64,000 bases of DNA from Bin87 sp965207585 (lineage in GTDB: Bacteria; Chloroflexota; Dehalococcoidia; Lucifugimonadales; UBA3495). The DNA lies in assembly GCA_965207585.1 (NCBI GenBank), contig CBDBMT010000003.1, positions 2,356,001-2,420,000 of the forward strand, given 5' to 3'. The position numbers and the translations under genes were made by a program. The first letter of the stretch is position 1, and every line of letters begins with the position of its first letter. Of the stretch, positions 17,487 to 25,254 are shown in pieces. The notes below the pieces were generated by a model. The model searched no databases and was not told where the DNA came from. It worked only from the letters and a program-made list of their open reading frames with translations.

Positions 17487-17822
17487 TCAGCCTTCCGCTT
17501 CCCGAACCGCACCACGGGCGGTCCCGGGCCCGGCATGGTAGACACCGGGCGCGACAGTTTCAATGAAATATCGTTTCAGGGCATCCAGGTCCGCGTTGGA
17601 AACGGGATTGCGGAGTCCCCGCTCCAGGGAACGGCGGACGAGGCCCTTTTCCCAGCACGTCGCCTGGTGGCACAGATAGACGCCCCTCCCGTTCGTACGC
17701 CCAGTGTCGTCGGGCCGCACTTCTCCTTCAGGCGTGCGAACGAGCCTGATCAGATCGCCTTTCGGCATCTTGTTTCCGCAGGCGATGCAACTGCGTTCAG
17801 GTATGTGGCGCTGTTTCGGAAT
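17487..17822 (-). CDS. rnpM: RNase P modulator RnpM/YlxR family protein, likely ATT start
   Basis: A small nucleic-acid-binding protein found between nusA and infB. The family hallmark CIACG lies upstream of the first ATG (17768), so the ATG-initiated version would lose it. Reading back, the frame is open through R-S-C-I-A-C-G to a TAA at 17829-17831 and offers no ATG, GTG or TTG. The best start is ATT at 17820-17822, with AGGT about 10 bases upstream, giving 111 aa. ATT starts are known for infC. Spacing to nusA (60 bases) and infB (56 bases) fits the operon. The start is inference. Confidence 0.8.
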   Translation of the reverse strand: MPKQRHIPERSCIACGNKMPKGDLIRLVRTPEGEVRPDDTGRTNGRGVYLCHQATCWEKGLVRRSLERGLRNPVSNADLDALKRYFIETVAPGVYHAGPGTARGAVREAEG

Positions 17823-17882
17823 TTGCGATTACCTGGACAAAGCACGGCGTAAGGGAAGGGTGGATTGCGAGATCACCGCGTT

Positions 17883-19706
17883 TTACCGGCGGCGCGGTCC
17901 GGGTCCGCGGGCGCCCGGGACGTTGCCGCCGCGGCGGTTGCCGCCACCGCGCCGACGCCGTCGGTCGCCTCCCCGGAAGTCTCCTACAATGTCTTCTGCG
18001 AACCGGATCTTGCCGGCGTCAGGCGCGAGGTTGGGAAGACCCGCCAGGAGTTCGGCCATCGCGGGATCAGTTTCCTCCTCCTCGTCCTCGTACTCTTCCT
18101 CGTCTTCGTCGAACTCTTCCACCACGTCGTCGATGGTCAGGCTTTCCAATGCGTCGACGCTGAGGCCGAGGGACTCATCTGTCGCGGCGCCGTCCTCAAC
18201 AGCGACTGTCGCTGCTTCTTCTTCGGCAATTAGAGCTTCCAGCAATGCGTCCTCGTCGTAGTCGGGGTCCGCGACCTCAGCCGACTCGGACGGGGTTTCG
18301 ATGACGGCTTCCTGAAGTTCCGCCGCCACGGGCTCCAGTGCGGGTTCCGGTTCGGCATCCTCTGGAATGACGGCATCCTCGGTAATGAGACTTTCGATCT
18401 CAGCCTGAACGGTTTCAGAGACCGGCAAGGCGTCGATCAGAGCTTCGGCCTCGGCGACGACCTCTGCCACCGGCGCCAATTCCACGGCTTCCGACTCCGG
18501 ATCCGCCGACGCCGCGACCTCAGCCGCAGCCGCGGCGGTCTCGGCTTCAGCGGCGGCGGCGATGCGCGCGGCCTCCTCGGCGGCTTCGGCTTGGGCGGCG
18601 GCGATACGGGCCGCCTCGGCAGCGCGGGCCGCCCGCAGGGCCTCCCATTGCTCCACGTTCTTGATATCCAGCCGCCACCCCGAAAGCCGCGCGGCCAGAC
18701 GCGCGTTTTGGCCGTCGCGTCCGATGGCCAACGACATCTGGCTCTCCGGTACGACCACGTAGGCGGTGTTCTCGTCAGGGTCGAGGTCGACGCCGCCAAC
18801 GTCAGCGGGGCTGAGGGCGCGGGAAATCAGGACGCGGGGGTTGGGGTCCCACTCGATCACGTCGATCTTTTCACCCTGGAGTTCGTTGACCACGCTCTGG
18901 ATGCGGTTACCCCGCAGTCCGATGCAGGAGCCGACGGGATCGACACCGTCCTGGTGGGAGGACACGGCGACCTTGCTGCGGACGCCGGCATCGCGGGCGA
19001 TGGCCCTGATCTCGACGGTGCCGTTGCCGATTTCGGGGACTTCGGCCTCCATGAGTCGGCGGAGCAGGTCGCGATGAGCGCGGCTGACCACGACCTCCGG
19101 GCCGCGGGTGGTTTGCTGAACCTCGACCAGGAGGACCTTCAGCGACTGGTTCTTGCGATACCGTTCACTGCCGACCTGGTTGTCCGGGCGCATGACGCCG
19201 CGGGCGCGGTTCTGGCTCTGGGCCTGGTGAGGATTGAGGTTGATGAATACGGTGGGGCCCTTCTCGATGCTCTCCACGCTGCCGCTGATTATCTCGCCCT
19301 GGTACGCGGAATATTCCTCGAATATCTTTTCCCGCTCTGCCTCCCGGAGTCCCTGCATCAGGACCTGCCGGGCGGTCTGGGCTGAGATGCGGCTGGTGTC
19401 GTAGGAGACCTCCTCATCCTCAGATATCTCGCTTCCGATCTCAGCCGAGGGTTCTATTCGCAAGGCGTCGGCGAGCGCAATTTCGGTCTCCGGGTCCTCG
19501 ATTTCTTCGACGACGCTGCGCAGCGGAAAGATGCTGATGTCGCCGGTGTTCGGGTTGAGCTTGACGGTGAGGTTTTGGGAGCCGGCCACCCGGTCGCGAC
19601 GGAAAGCGGTGGCCAGCGCGACTTCCACCTTGTCGAGGACCAGTTCCTTGCGCAGACCCCGCTCGGCGGATAGTTGATTCAACGCCATCATGAAATCGCT
19701 TTTCAT
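17883..19706 (-). CDS. nusA: Transcription elongation/termination factor NusA with long acidic and RGG tail
   Basis: A 607-aa protein. The core (about 1-365) has the N-terminal RNA polymerase-binding domain, S1 domain and KH1/KH2 (GCIGLRGNRIQ and SLAIGRDGQNARLA). The last 240 residues are an added tail: an Ala/Glu-rich helical stretch, an acidic segment, then an Arg/Gly-rich end (GGDRRRRRGGG) that may bind RNA. This is unlike the AR1/AR2 repeats of E. coli. NusA modulates pausing, termination and rRNA antitermination. It heads the operon, with its own promoter upstream and no rimP before it. Confidence 0.95.
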   Translation of the reverse strand: MKSDFMMALNQLSAERGLRKELVLDKVEVALATAFRRDRVAGSQNLTVKLNPNTGDISIFPLRSVVEEIEDPETEIALADALRIEPSAEIGSEISEDEEVSYDTSRISAQTARQVLMQGLREAEREKIFEEYSAYQGEIISGSVESIEKGPTVFINLNPHQAQSQNRARGVMRPDNQVGSERYRKNQSLKVLLVEVQQTTRGPEVVVSRAHRDLLRRLMEAEVPEIGNGTVEIRAIARDAGVRSKVAVSSHQDGVDPVGSCIGLRGNRIQSVVNELQGEKIDVIEWDPNPRVLISRALSPADVGGVDLDPDENTAYVVVPESQMSLAIGRDGQNARLAARLSGWRLDIKNVEQWEALRAARAAEAARIAAAQAEAAEEAARIAAAAEAETAAAAAEVAASADPESEAVELAPVAEVVAEAEALIDALPVSETVQAEIESLITEDAVIPEDAEPEPALEPVAAELQEAVIETPSESAEVADPDYDEDALLEALIAEEEAATVAVEDGAATDESLGLSVDALESLTIDDVVEEFDEDEEEYEDEEEETDPAMAELLAGLPNLAPDAGKIRFAEDIVGDFRGGDRRRRRGGGNRRGGNVPGARGPGPRRR

Positions 19707-19868
19707 GGTTGTCCTCCGCCGGCTCCGCCGCCGACAGTGCTCTGATGTGCATCCCGTTTACAGAAATAAAGCGGGTATCCGCCCCGCTTAGAATTCCCGT
19801 GAACCGCTCACTGCCGAGTTGGTGGGGATTTTCCACTTTGCCCCGGCAGCGGGGCGTGATGTGGGCGC

Positions 19869-19897
19869 ATTATAGCATCGGCATTGGGTCGGGGCAA
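19869..19897 (-). promoter_or_regulatory. nusA-operon promoter
   Basis: Minus strand: TTGCCC (19892-19897), a 17-base spacer and a perfect TATAAT (19869-19874). The leader to the nusA start is about 155 bases. It could carry autoregulatory structure, but I recognise none. Confidence 0.75.
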
Positions 19898-19946
19898 GGG
19901 CGGCGCCGGCGATTCGCTCGCCCGGGAATTCCGGTGGGCGCCGGGA

Positions 19947-20900
19947 TTACCACCAGATCTTGCCCTGGGCCTCCTGGGCGAGGGTCTCATAATCGCGGGT
20001 CCACAGCTGGCTGCTGAGGTACTTCCAACCGCCGTCGGCGAGAAGGCATACTACGTTTCCGCTCTCCATGCGCTCGGCGTGTTTGAGAGCGCCGGCGATG
20101 ACAGACCCGGAGGAGATGCCGGCGAAAATCCCTTCCTTGTCCATCAATTCCTTGGTCATGTAGAAAGAGTCGAAGCTGTTGACCAGAAGGCGATTGTCCA
20201 GCAGGTTGATGTCGAGGATCGGCGGGATGAACCCATCCTCCAGGCGACGGAGGCCGGAGATGAAGTCGTCCGGTTCCGGAGCCACCGCGATGATCTTGAT
20301 GTCGCTGCGATGTTCCTTGAGCCGGCGCGCGTTGCCCATGAGCGTGCCGCCTGTGCCCAGGCCGGCCACGAACACGTCGACTTCAGGCAATGTCTCCACG
20401 ATCTCCTGGCCGGTACCCTCGTAATGCGCGTCCGGGTTGCCGTCGTTGCCGTACTGGTAGAGCATCAGGTAGTCGTGAGGATTTTTCTCCACCATTTCCT
20501 GGGCCATGACTACGCTGCCGTTGGTGCCCAGGGTGCCGTCCGAGTATACGATCTCCGCGCCGTAGGCTTCCAGGAGCTGAGTGCGCTCCACGGAGACGTT
20601 CTCCGGCATCACCACCTTGACCTTGTAGCCCTTGAGGCGACCGATCATCGCCAGGGAGATGCCGGTGTTTCCGGACGTGGGTTCCAGGATGGTGCGGCTG
20701 GACGAGATCTCGCCGTCGGCTTCGGCCCGCTCTATCATCTTGAGGCCGATGCGGTCTTTGACGCTGCCCGTGGGGTTCTGGCCCTCCAGCTTGGCGTAGA
20801 TGCGGACCTCAGGGTTCGGACTGAGATTTTGCAATTCCACCAGAGGGGTATTGCCGATGGTGGCGATGAGTCCTTTGTACGGGGACGAGGTGTGCGTCAT
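19947..20900 (-). CDS. cysM: Cysteine synthase CysM (mycobacterial, carrier-protein-dependent type)
   Basis: A 317-aa PLP enzyme. Lys48 in NPTGSVKDR binds PLP and SGNTG (76-80) holds the phosphate. Several segments follow Mycobacterium tuberculosis CysM rather than CysK: VMPENVSVER, MLYQYGN, HYEGTG, EGIFAGISSG and the C-terminal GWKYLSS with a final tryptophan. That enzyme uses O-phosphoserine and the thiocarboxylated carrier CysO instead of free sulfide. The adjacent MoeB-like activating enzyme fits this route. No CysO-like or Mec-like gene is visible in the window. Confidence 0.85.
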   Translation of the reverse strand: MTHTSSPYKGLIATIGNTPLVELQNLSPNPEVRIYAKLEGQNPTGSVKDRIGLKMIERAEADGEISSSRTILEPTSGNTGISLAMIGRLKGYKVKVVMPENVSVERTQLLEAYGAEIVYSDGTLGTNGSVVMAQEMVEKNPHDYLMLYQYGNDGNPDAHYEGTGQEIVETLPEVDVFVAGLGTGGTLMGNARRLKEHRSDIKIIAVAPEPDDFISGLRRLEDGFIPPILDINLLDNRLLVNSFDSFYMTKELMDKEGIFAGISSGSVIAGALKHAERMESGNVVCLLADGGWKYLSSQLWTRDYETLAQEAQGKIWW

Positions 20901-20943
20901 TGGCGCCGGGCTCCCGTGGCCTCTGGAAAGCGAGTTGCGGTGA

Positions 20944-21792
20944 CTAGTGAGCGCCGGCGCCCACGGCCAAAGGTTCCGGCGCTTCGGCCACGCCGCAGAA
21001 CACTTCGTAGTCGATGAGCTCGGTAACGGTGGGGTTATCGCCGCAGAGCGGGCAGTCGGGGTTGCGGCGGAGGCGAACCTCGCGGAACTGCATGCTCAGG
21101 GCGTCGATGACCATCAGACGGGAAGCGAGGCTTTCGCCGATGCCCAGAATGTGCTTGAGCGCCTCAGTAGCCTGGATCGAGCCCACCAACCCGGTAAGGG
21201 CGCCCAGTACGCCGGCTTCAGCGCAGTTGGGAACCATGCCGGGAGGCGGCGGAGCCGGGAAGAGACACCGGTAGCAGCCCTGGCCGGGCAGGAAGACCGT
21301 GGCCTGGCCGTCGAAGATCAGGATGCTGCCGTCGATGAGCGGCTTGTTCAGCAAGTAGCAGGCGTCGTTCACCAGGTAGCGGGTGGCGAAGTTGTCGGCG
21401 CCGTTGATGACGATGTCATACTGGCTGATGATGTCGAAGGCGTTTTCCGAAGTGAGCCATGCCTCATGGAGCACCACGTCCACTTCGGGATTGTAGGACA
21501 GGATGTTGTCCTTGGCGGACTGCACCTTGGGCCGGCCGACGTCTGGGGTGTGGTGCAGGATCTGCCGTTGCAGGTTGGACAGCTCCACCACGTCGAAGTC
21601 GACGATGCCGATCTTGCCCACGCCGGCCAGGGACAGGTAGACCGCGGACGGGGAACCCAGGCCGCCGGCCCCGATGATCAGCGCGCTGGATTCCATCATC
21701 TTGCGCTGTCCGGCGCTACCGACGTCCTGCATGATGATGTGGCGGCTGTAGCGTTTGACCTGGTCGGGGGTCAAGCGTAGGGGCTGGACCAT
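20944..21792 (-). CDS. moeB: MoeB/ThiF-family adenylyltransferase for a sulfur-carrier protein
   Basis: A 282-aa E1-like enzyme that adenylates the C-terminus of a ubiquitin-like sulfur carrier. GAGGLGSP (41-48) binds ATP, the structural zinc is held by CYRC and CPLC, and NCAEAGVLG carries the conserved cysteine region. It lacks the rhodanese domain of MoeZ, so a separate sulfur donor is needed. It lies 43 bases upstream of cysM in the same direction, linking it to cysteine synthesis. A role in molybdopterin or thiamine synthesis is an alternative. GGAGG precedes the ATG. Confidence 0.85.
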   Translation of the reverse strand: MVQPLRLTPDQVKRYSRHIIMQDVGSAGQRKMMESSALIIGAGGLGSPSAVYLSLAGVGKIGIVDFDVVELSNLQRQILHHTPDVGRPKVQSAKDNILSYNPEVDVVLHEAWLTSENAFDIISQYDIVINGADNFATRYLVNDACYLLNKPLIDGSILIFDGQATVFLPGQGCYRCLFPAPPPPGMVPNCAEAGVLGALTGLVGSIQATEALKHILGIGESLASRLMVIDALSMQFREVRLRRNPDCPLCGDNPTVTELIDYEVFCGVAEAPEPLAVGAGAH

Positions 21793-21833
21793 TTTGTGTT
21801 CCTCCGGTTGGCGGTTGGATCGACTTAACTGAA

Positions 21834-21880
21834 AACCTGCGCCCCGAACCGTCTGGCGGTGAATTCAGCGGACGCAGGTT
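21834..21880. other. Inverted repeat in the moeB leader
   Basis: Perfect 8-bp arms (AACCTGCG at 21834-21841, CGCAGGTT at 21873-21880) enclose a 31-base loop in the roughly 170-base leader between the moeB promoter and its start. It could be a regulatory stem, but no known riboswitch class is recognisable. Confidence 0.3.
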
Positions 21881-21967
21881 CGAATTGGATGTTAATCGGC
21901 CTGCCCCCTATGTGCGGGGACAGGCGCAGGCAACCAGCGCAATTGGGGCGGGTAACATCGTGCGGGA

Positions 21968-21997
21968 AGTGTATGGTTGCGCCGGGAAAATTGTCAA
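21968..21997 (-). promoter_or_regulatory. moeB-cysM promoter
   Basis: Minus strand: TTGACA (21992-21997), an 18-base spacer and TACACT (21968-21973), just downstream of the Rrf2 regulator gene. This suggests moeB-cysM can be transcribed independently. Confidence 0.6.
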
Positions 21998-22013
21998 GCG
22001 ATGCGGTGGTGGA

Positions 22014-22484
22014 TCAAACCGAAACCGCAGGCAGAGGCTCTGCGACGTCGGCGCCCCGGTCGCCTTGGGCGATGAGCGCGCTTTGCCGATTTGCCAAGTG
22101 CGCCAGCGTAGTGGACTGGAGGACCTGCTGGATTGATTCCTCGACGGTTTGCCAGATTTCCTTCTGGGCGCAGCAGTCGGCGAACATGCAGTCGGTGGGC
22201 AGGGTCAGGCAGTCCAGAGGGGAAGCGTTGCCGTCCAGTTCCTGCATGATGTCATAGAGGTTGACGTCCTGGGGAGCTCTGGCCAGGAGGTGGCCGCCCT
22301 GGGGCCCACGGCGACTATGCACGAAGCCGCTCTTGTTGAGGGTCGACATCAGCCGCTCAAGGTAGGGTTCGGGTATGCCCTGACGGTAGGCAATGGCAGC
22401 AGTCTGGACCGGCCCGTCGCCGTAGCGCATGGCCAACTCCACCAGCGCGCGCACGCCGTAATCCACTTTCATCGGGATGCGCAA
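22014..22484 (-). CDS. Rrf2-family transcriptional regulator (IscR/CymR-like), TTG start
   Basis: A 156-aa winged-helix regulator. Starting at TTG 22484 the N-terminus reads MRIPMKVDYGVRAL, exactly the family pattern, and GAGGTG lies about 6 bases before it; the in-frame ATGs at 22508 and 22472 fit less well. Cysteines at 92, 99 and 104/105 closely match the [2Fe-2S] ligand positions of IscR (92, 98, 104), so it may sense iron-sulfur status. It sits upstream of moeB-cysM, implying control of cysteine or sulfur supply, in the manner of CymR or IscR. Confidence 0.85.
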   Translation of the reverse strand: MRIPMKVDYGVRALVELAMRYGDGPVQTAAIAYRQGIPEPYLERLMSTLNKSGFVHSRRGPQGGHLLARAPQDVNLYDIMQELDGNASPLDCLTLPTDCMFADCCAQKEIWQTVEESIQQVLQSTTLAHLANRQSALIAQGDRGADVAEPLPAVSV

Positions 22485-22542
22485 AACGACACCTCCCTCC
22501 TGAGGCAATTATATCCAAACCCTGCGGTAAATGCCAACCGCG

Positions 22543-22971
22543 TCAGGTATTCGCCTCCGGTTCCCGCTGCCGGCGGTCATAAACCGTCATATAGGTGCCG
22601 ATCCCGGTGGCAATCAGCTGGCCGTCCTCGCCGTGGATCTCCATGTCTCCGACAATGATGCGCCCGCCTCGGCTCTTGATGGAGCTGCGGGCGGTGAGCT
22701 CGCCGTCACGGGCTGGCGCGATGAAGTTCAGCTTCAGCTCGATGGTCACGGCATGCTCGCCTTCCCGCAGGACGGAGCGGCAGGCGCGGAAGAATGCGTA
22801 GTCGGCCAGCGTCACCAGGAGGCCGCCCTGGACGACGCCCGCGCGCTGGCGATGCTTGTCCGCAACGGTCATGAACGCGGTGCCCACGCCGTCCTCGGAT
22901 ATGCCGGGACGGATCCCCAGCAGCTCTGCGAATGGTCCGTCCTGGCCGGCTTGAGGTTCGGCATTGCTCAT
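22543..22971 (-). CDS. PaaI-type hotdog thioesterase
   Basis: A 142-aa hotdog-fold acyl-CoA thioesterase. The pattern GVVQGGLLVTLADYAFF corresponds to the central helix and active-site loop of the PaaI/4HBT class, followed by LKLNFIAPARDGEL. The start is ATG 22971 with GGAG 9 bases upstream. A TTG at 22992 is also in frame. It probably hydrolyses an aryl- or acyl-CoA. The substrate is unknown. It is divergent from the membrane-larB operon. Confidence 0.8.
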   Translation of the reverse strand: MSNAEPQAGQDGPFAELLGIRPGISEDGVGTAFMTVADKHRQRAGVVQGGLLVTLADYAFFRACRSVLREGEHAVTIELKLNFIAPARDGELTARSSIKSRGGRIIVGDMEIHGEDGQLIATGIGTYMTVYDRRQREPEANT

Positions 22972-23108
22972 AGCAATCGTCTCCGGTTGCAAGGGTAGGT
23001 TGTGGTTAGCGGCAACAATTATAACGATGCAACCGCAGGGGCCACCGCGATATACTGGGTGTCCGATGTTTTTTGGCAGGGAATATCAAGCCGGCGCGCG
23101 GGGCGGCG

Positions 23109-23489
23109 ATGGCTAAAGGGCTGCTAACCGCCCTGGGGGTCATGCTGGTGTGCACGATAATCCCCGTGGCGCAGTTCCTGCTGGCTCCCTTCGGCCCGTT
23201 TCTGGGGGCCTACTTCGGGATCCGGTCGGTGGACACGTCCGGTTCGGCGCCGCTGGTTGCCGCGGCAAAATTCGGCGCGGCGGTGGGCACCACATCAGGG
23301 ATCATCCTGGTAGTGATTGCCGTGATCCTGACCACGACGCTGTCCATGCCGGGGAGGTTCGTAGCCCTGACCTGGATCGCGGTGGCCGTCTTTGCGACCT
23401 ACGTGGCCGGAATGAGCACGTTGGGAGGTCTGTACCGGCTGATGAAAGCGAGATCGGTTCCGTCCGCGGCGCCGACAGAGGCGAGCTAG
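23109..23489 (+). CDS. Small integral membrane protein, unknown function
   Basis: A 126-aa protein with about four hydrophobic segments (near residues 4-22, 45-65, 68-85 and 92-112) and a polar C-terminus. Not recognised as a named family. I chose ATG 23109; a TTG at 23073 is in frame and would add 12 residues. A -10-like TATACT is at 23051-23056. It ends 2 bases before the TTG of larB, the start of an overlapping four-gene operon, so it may work at the membrane with the two later membrane proteins. Confidence 0.65.
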   Translation: MAKGLLTALGVMLVCTIIPVAQFLLAPFGPFLGAYFGIRSVDTSGSAPLVAAAKFGAAVGTTSGIILVVIAVILTTTLSMPGRFVALTWIAVAVFATYVAGMSTLGGLYRLMKARSVPSAAPTEAS

Positions 23490-23491
23490 CG

Positions 23492-24292
23492 TTGGACGCG
23501 GAGTCGCTGCAAACCCTGCTGGAGAGCGTTCGGGACGGGAGTTTGACAGTATCCCGAGCGATGGAGGCTCTGCGGGACCTGCCTTACCAGGACCTGGGGT
23601 TCGCCCGTCTGGATCACCACCGCTCCCTGCGCACGGGTTGGCCGGAGGTGGTGCTGGCCGAGGGCAAGACCAGCGAGCAGGTAGCCGGGATCGTGTCTGC
23701 GATGGCCGGACGCGGTCATCCCGTGCTGGTCACCAGAGCCGCGCCGGATGTTTACGAATCCGTGGCCGCTAAGGTTGCGACGGCGCGCTACCACGAGTTG
23801 GCGCGCTGCATCGTGGTACAGGATGAAGGGATGGCGGCGCCACAGGATGTCGGGTTGCTGATCGTCACGGGTGGCACCGCCGACCTGCCGGTGGCGGAGG
23901 AGGCGGCGATCACGGCAGAGTCGATGGGGTGCAGAGCCGGCCGTCTGAACGACGTGGGAGTGGCGGGGCTGCATCGCCTGTTGGCGCAGCGGGAACGCTT
24001 GCAGGAAGCCCGGGTCATCATTGTGGTTGCCGGGATGGAAGCGGCGCTGGCGAGCGTGGTGTCGGGGATGGTTTCTGCGCCGGTGATTGCGGTGCCCACC
24101 AGCGTCGGTTACGGGGCGAGTTTCGGCGGACTGGCGGCGCTGCTGGGGATGCTCAACTCCTGCGCTCCGGGAATTGGCGTGGTCAACATCGATAACGGGT
24201 TTGGAGCCGGATACCTGGCGGCCCAGATCTGCCGAATGGCCGCGCCGAATGTTGATGCCCGGACGACGGCAGCGCGTGAGGGCGAGGGTTGA
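23492..24292 (+). CDS. larB: LarB, nickel-pincer cofactor biosynthesis carboxylase
   Basis: A 266-aa protein. The C-terminal half is the AIR-carboxylase (PurE-like) fold (VGLLIVTGGTADLPVAEEAA and PTSVGYGASFGGLAALLGML). The N-terminal helical part is typical of LarB, which carboxylates and hydrolyses nicotinic acid adenine dinucleotide in the first step of the nickel-pincer (lactate racemase) cofactor pathway. The start is TTG 23492, two bases after the previous stop. Later pathway genes larC and larE are not in this window. The end overlaps the next start (TTGA). Confidence 0.85.
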   Translation: MDAESLQTLLESVRDGSLTVSRAMEALRDLPYQDLGFARLDHHRSLRTGWPEVVLAEGKTSEQVAGIVSAMAGRGHPVLVTRAAPDVYESVAAKVATARYHELARCIVVQDEGMAAPQDVGLLIVTGGTADLPVAEEAAITAESMGCRAGRLNDVGVAGLHRLLAQRERLQEARVIIVVAGMEAALASVVSGMVSAPVIAVPTSVGYGASFGGLAALLGMLNSCAPGIGVVNIDNGFGAGYLAAQICRMAAPNVDARTTAAREGEG

Positions 24293-25254
24293 GCGGTCGA
24301 AGATGGCTGCTGCTGGGACTGCTGACGGTGGGTGTCTTCGGCGGGCTGCTGGCGTACGGAGATTTCAGGCAGGTGGGCCGGACGCTGTTCGAGACCCCGG
24401 CCGCGTACCTTGGATTGGCGGCGGGCGCCGGCTTGGCAGTGGTCAACTACGCGCTGCGATACCTCCGCTGGTCGATGTACCTGCGCGCTCTTGGCATAAA
24501 CGCGCCGGCATCGGTGAGCGTGCCGGTATTCGTGGCTGGGTTGGCGCTGTCGATCACGCCGGGCAAGGTCGGCGAACTGCTGAAAAGCGTGTGGCTCCAG
24601 CAGCGGACGGGAACGCCGGTGGCGGCGTCAGCGCCGGCGGTGGTGATGGAGCGGTTGACGGACGTCATATCCGTGGCCCTGCTGGGACTGACCGGAGTGC
24701 TGCTGTTGCCAGCCCCGATTGCTTTGACAGTTGGCGGTCTGCTGCTTGTCGGCCTGGCGGTGGGTCTGCTGGCCGCGTCACGGTACGGCGAAAAAGCGTT
24801 GGACCTGCCGGTGCTGCGACGGTGGCGCGAACCTTTGGCGCAGTCGCAGGATGGACTGCGTCGTCTGATGGCTCCGCGGATGCTGGCGCCGGCGGTGGCG
24901 CTGGGTTTCCTGGCGTGGGCGGCGGAGGGTCTGGCCCTGTGGGTTATCATTCGGGGCCTGGGCGATGAGGTGGCTGTGGGCATCGCGTTGCCGATCTCGG
25001 CGGCCGCAGCGTTGGTGGGGGCCGTGACCGCGCTGCCGGGCGGGTTGGTTGGATTCGAGGGCAGCATGGTGGCCTTGCTCGGTCAGGCCGGAGTGCCGGC
25101 GGTCACCGCCGCGCTGGCCACCCTGCTGACCCGGCTGGCCACGCTCTGGCTGGCGGTGGTCGTCGGCGGGCTGGCCTGGATCTGGCTCAGCCGGACCGGT
25201 CGACATCGCGCAGCTGCGTTGGCAACGGAAACCGGAGCTAAGCGGGAATCATGA
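24289..25254 (+). CDS. UPF0104/lysylphosphatidylglycerol synthase TM-domain family protein
   Basis: A 321-aa integral membrane protein with about eight to nine hydrophobic segments and the family signatures ITPGKVGELLKSVWL near residue 90 and ALPGGLVGFEGSM near 250. Members include MprF flippase domains and AglD-like proteins acting on lipid-linked substrates. The start is TTG 24289, overlapping the larB stop by 4 bases; its own stop overlaps the next ATG by 4 bases. With the UbiA-type neighbour it may handle a polyprenyl lipid. That role is inference. Confidence 0.8.
   Translation: MSGRRWLLLGLLTVGVFGGLLAYGDFRQVGRTLFETPAAYLGLAAGAGLAVVNYALRYLRWSMYLRALGINAPASVSVPVFVAGLALSITPGKVGELLKSVWLQQRTGTPVAASAPAVVMERLTDVISVALLGLTGVLLLPAPIALTVGGLLLVGLAVGLLAASRYGEKALDLPVLRRWREPLAQSQDGLRRLMAPRMLAPAVALGFLAWAAEGLALWVIIRGLGDEVAVGIALPISAAAALVGAVTALPGGLVGFEGSMVALLGQAGVPAVTAALATLLTRLATLWLAVVVGGLAWIWLSRTGRHRAAALATETGAKRES

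Noticed and set aside
21873..21890. GGTTCGAAT, resembling a tRNA T-loop
   Set aside because: The adjacent bases do not form a paired T-stem (two of five pairs checked fail), and no acceptor stem is visible. It is in the moeB leader region.
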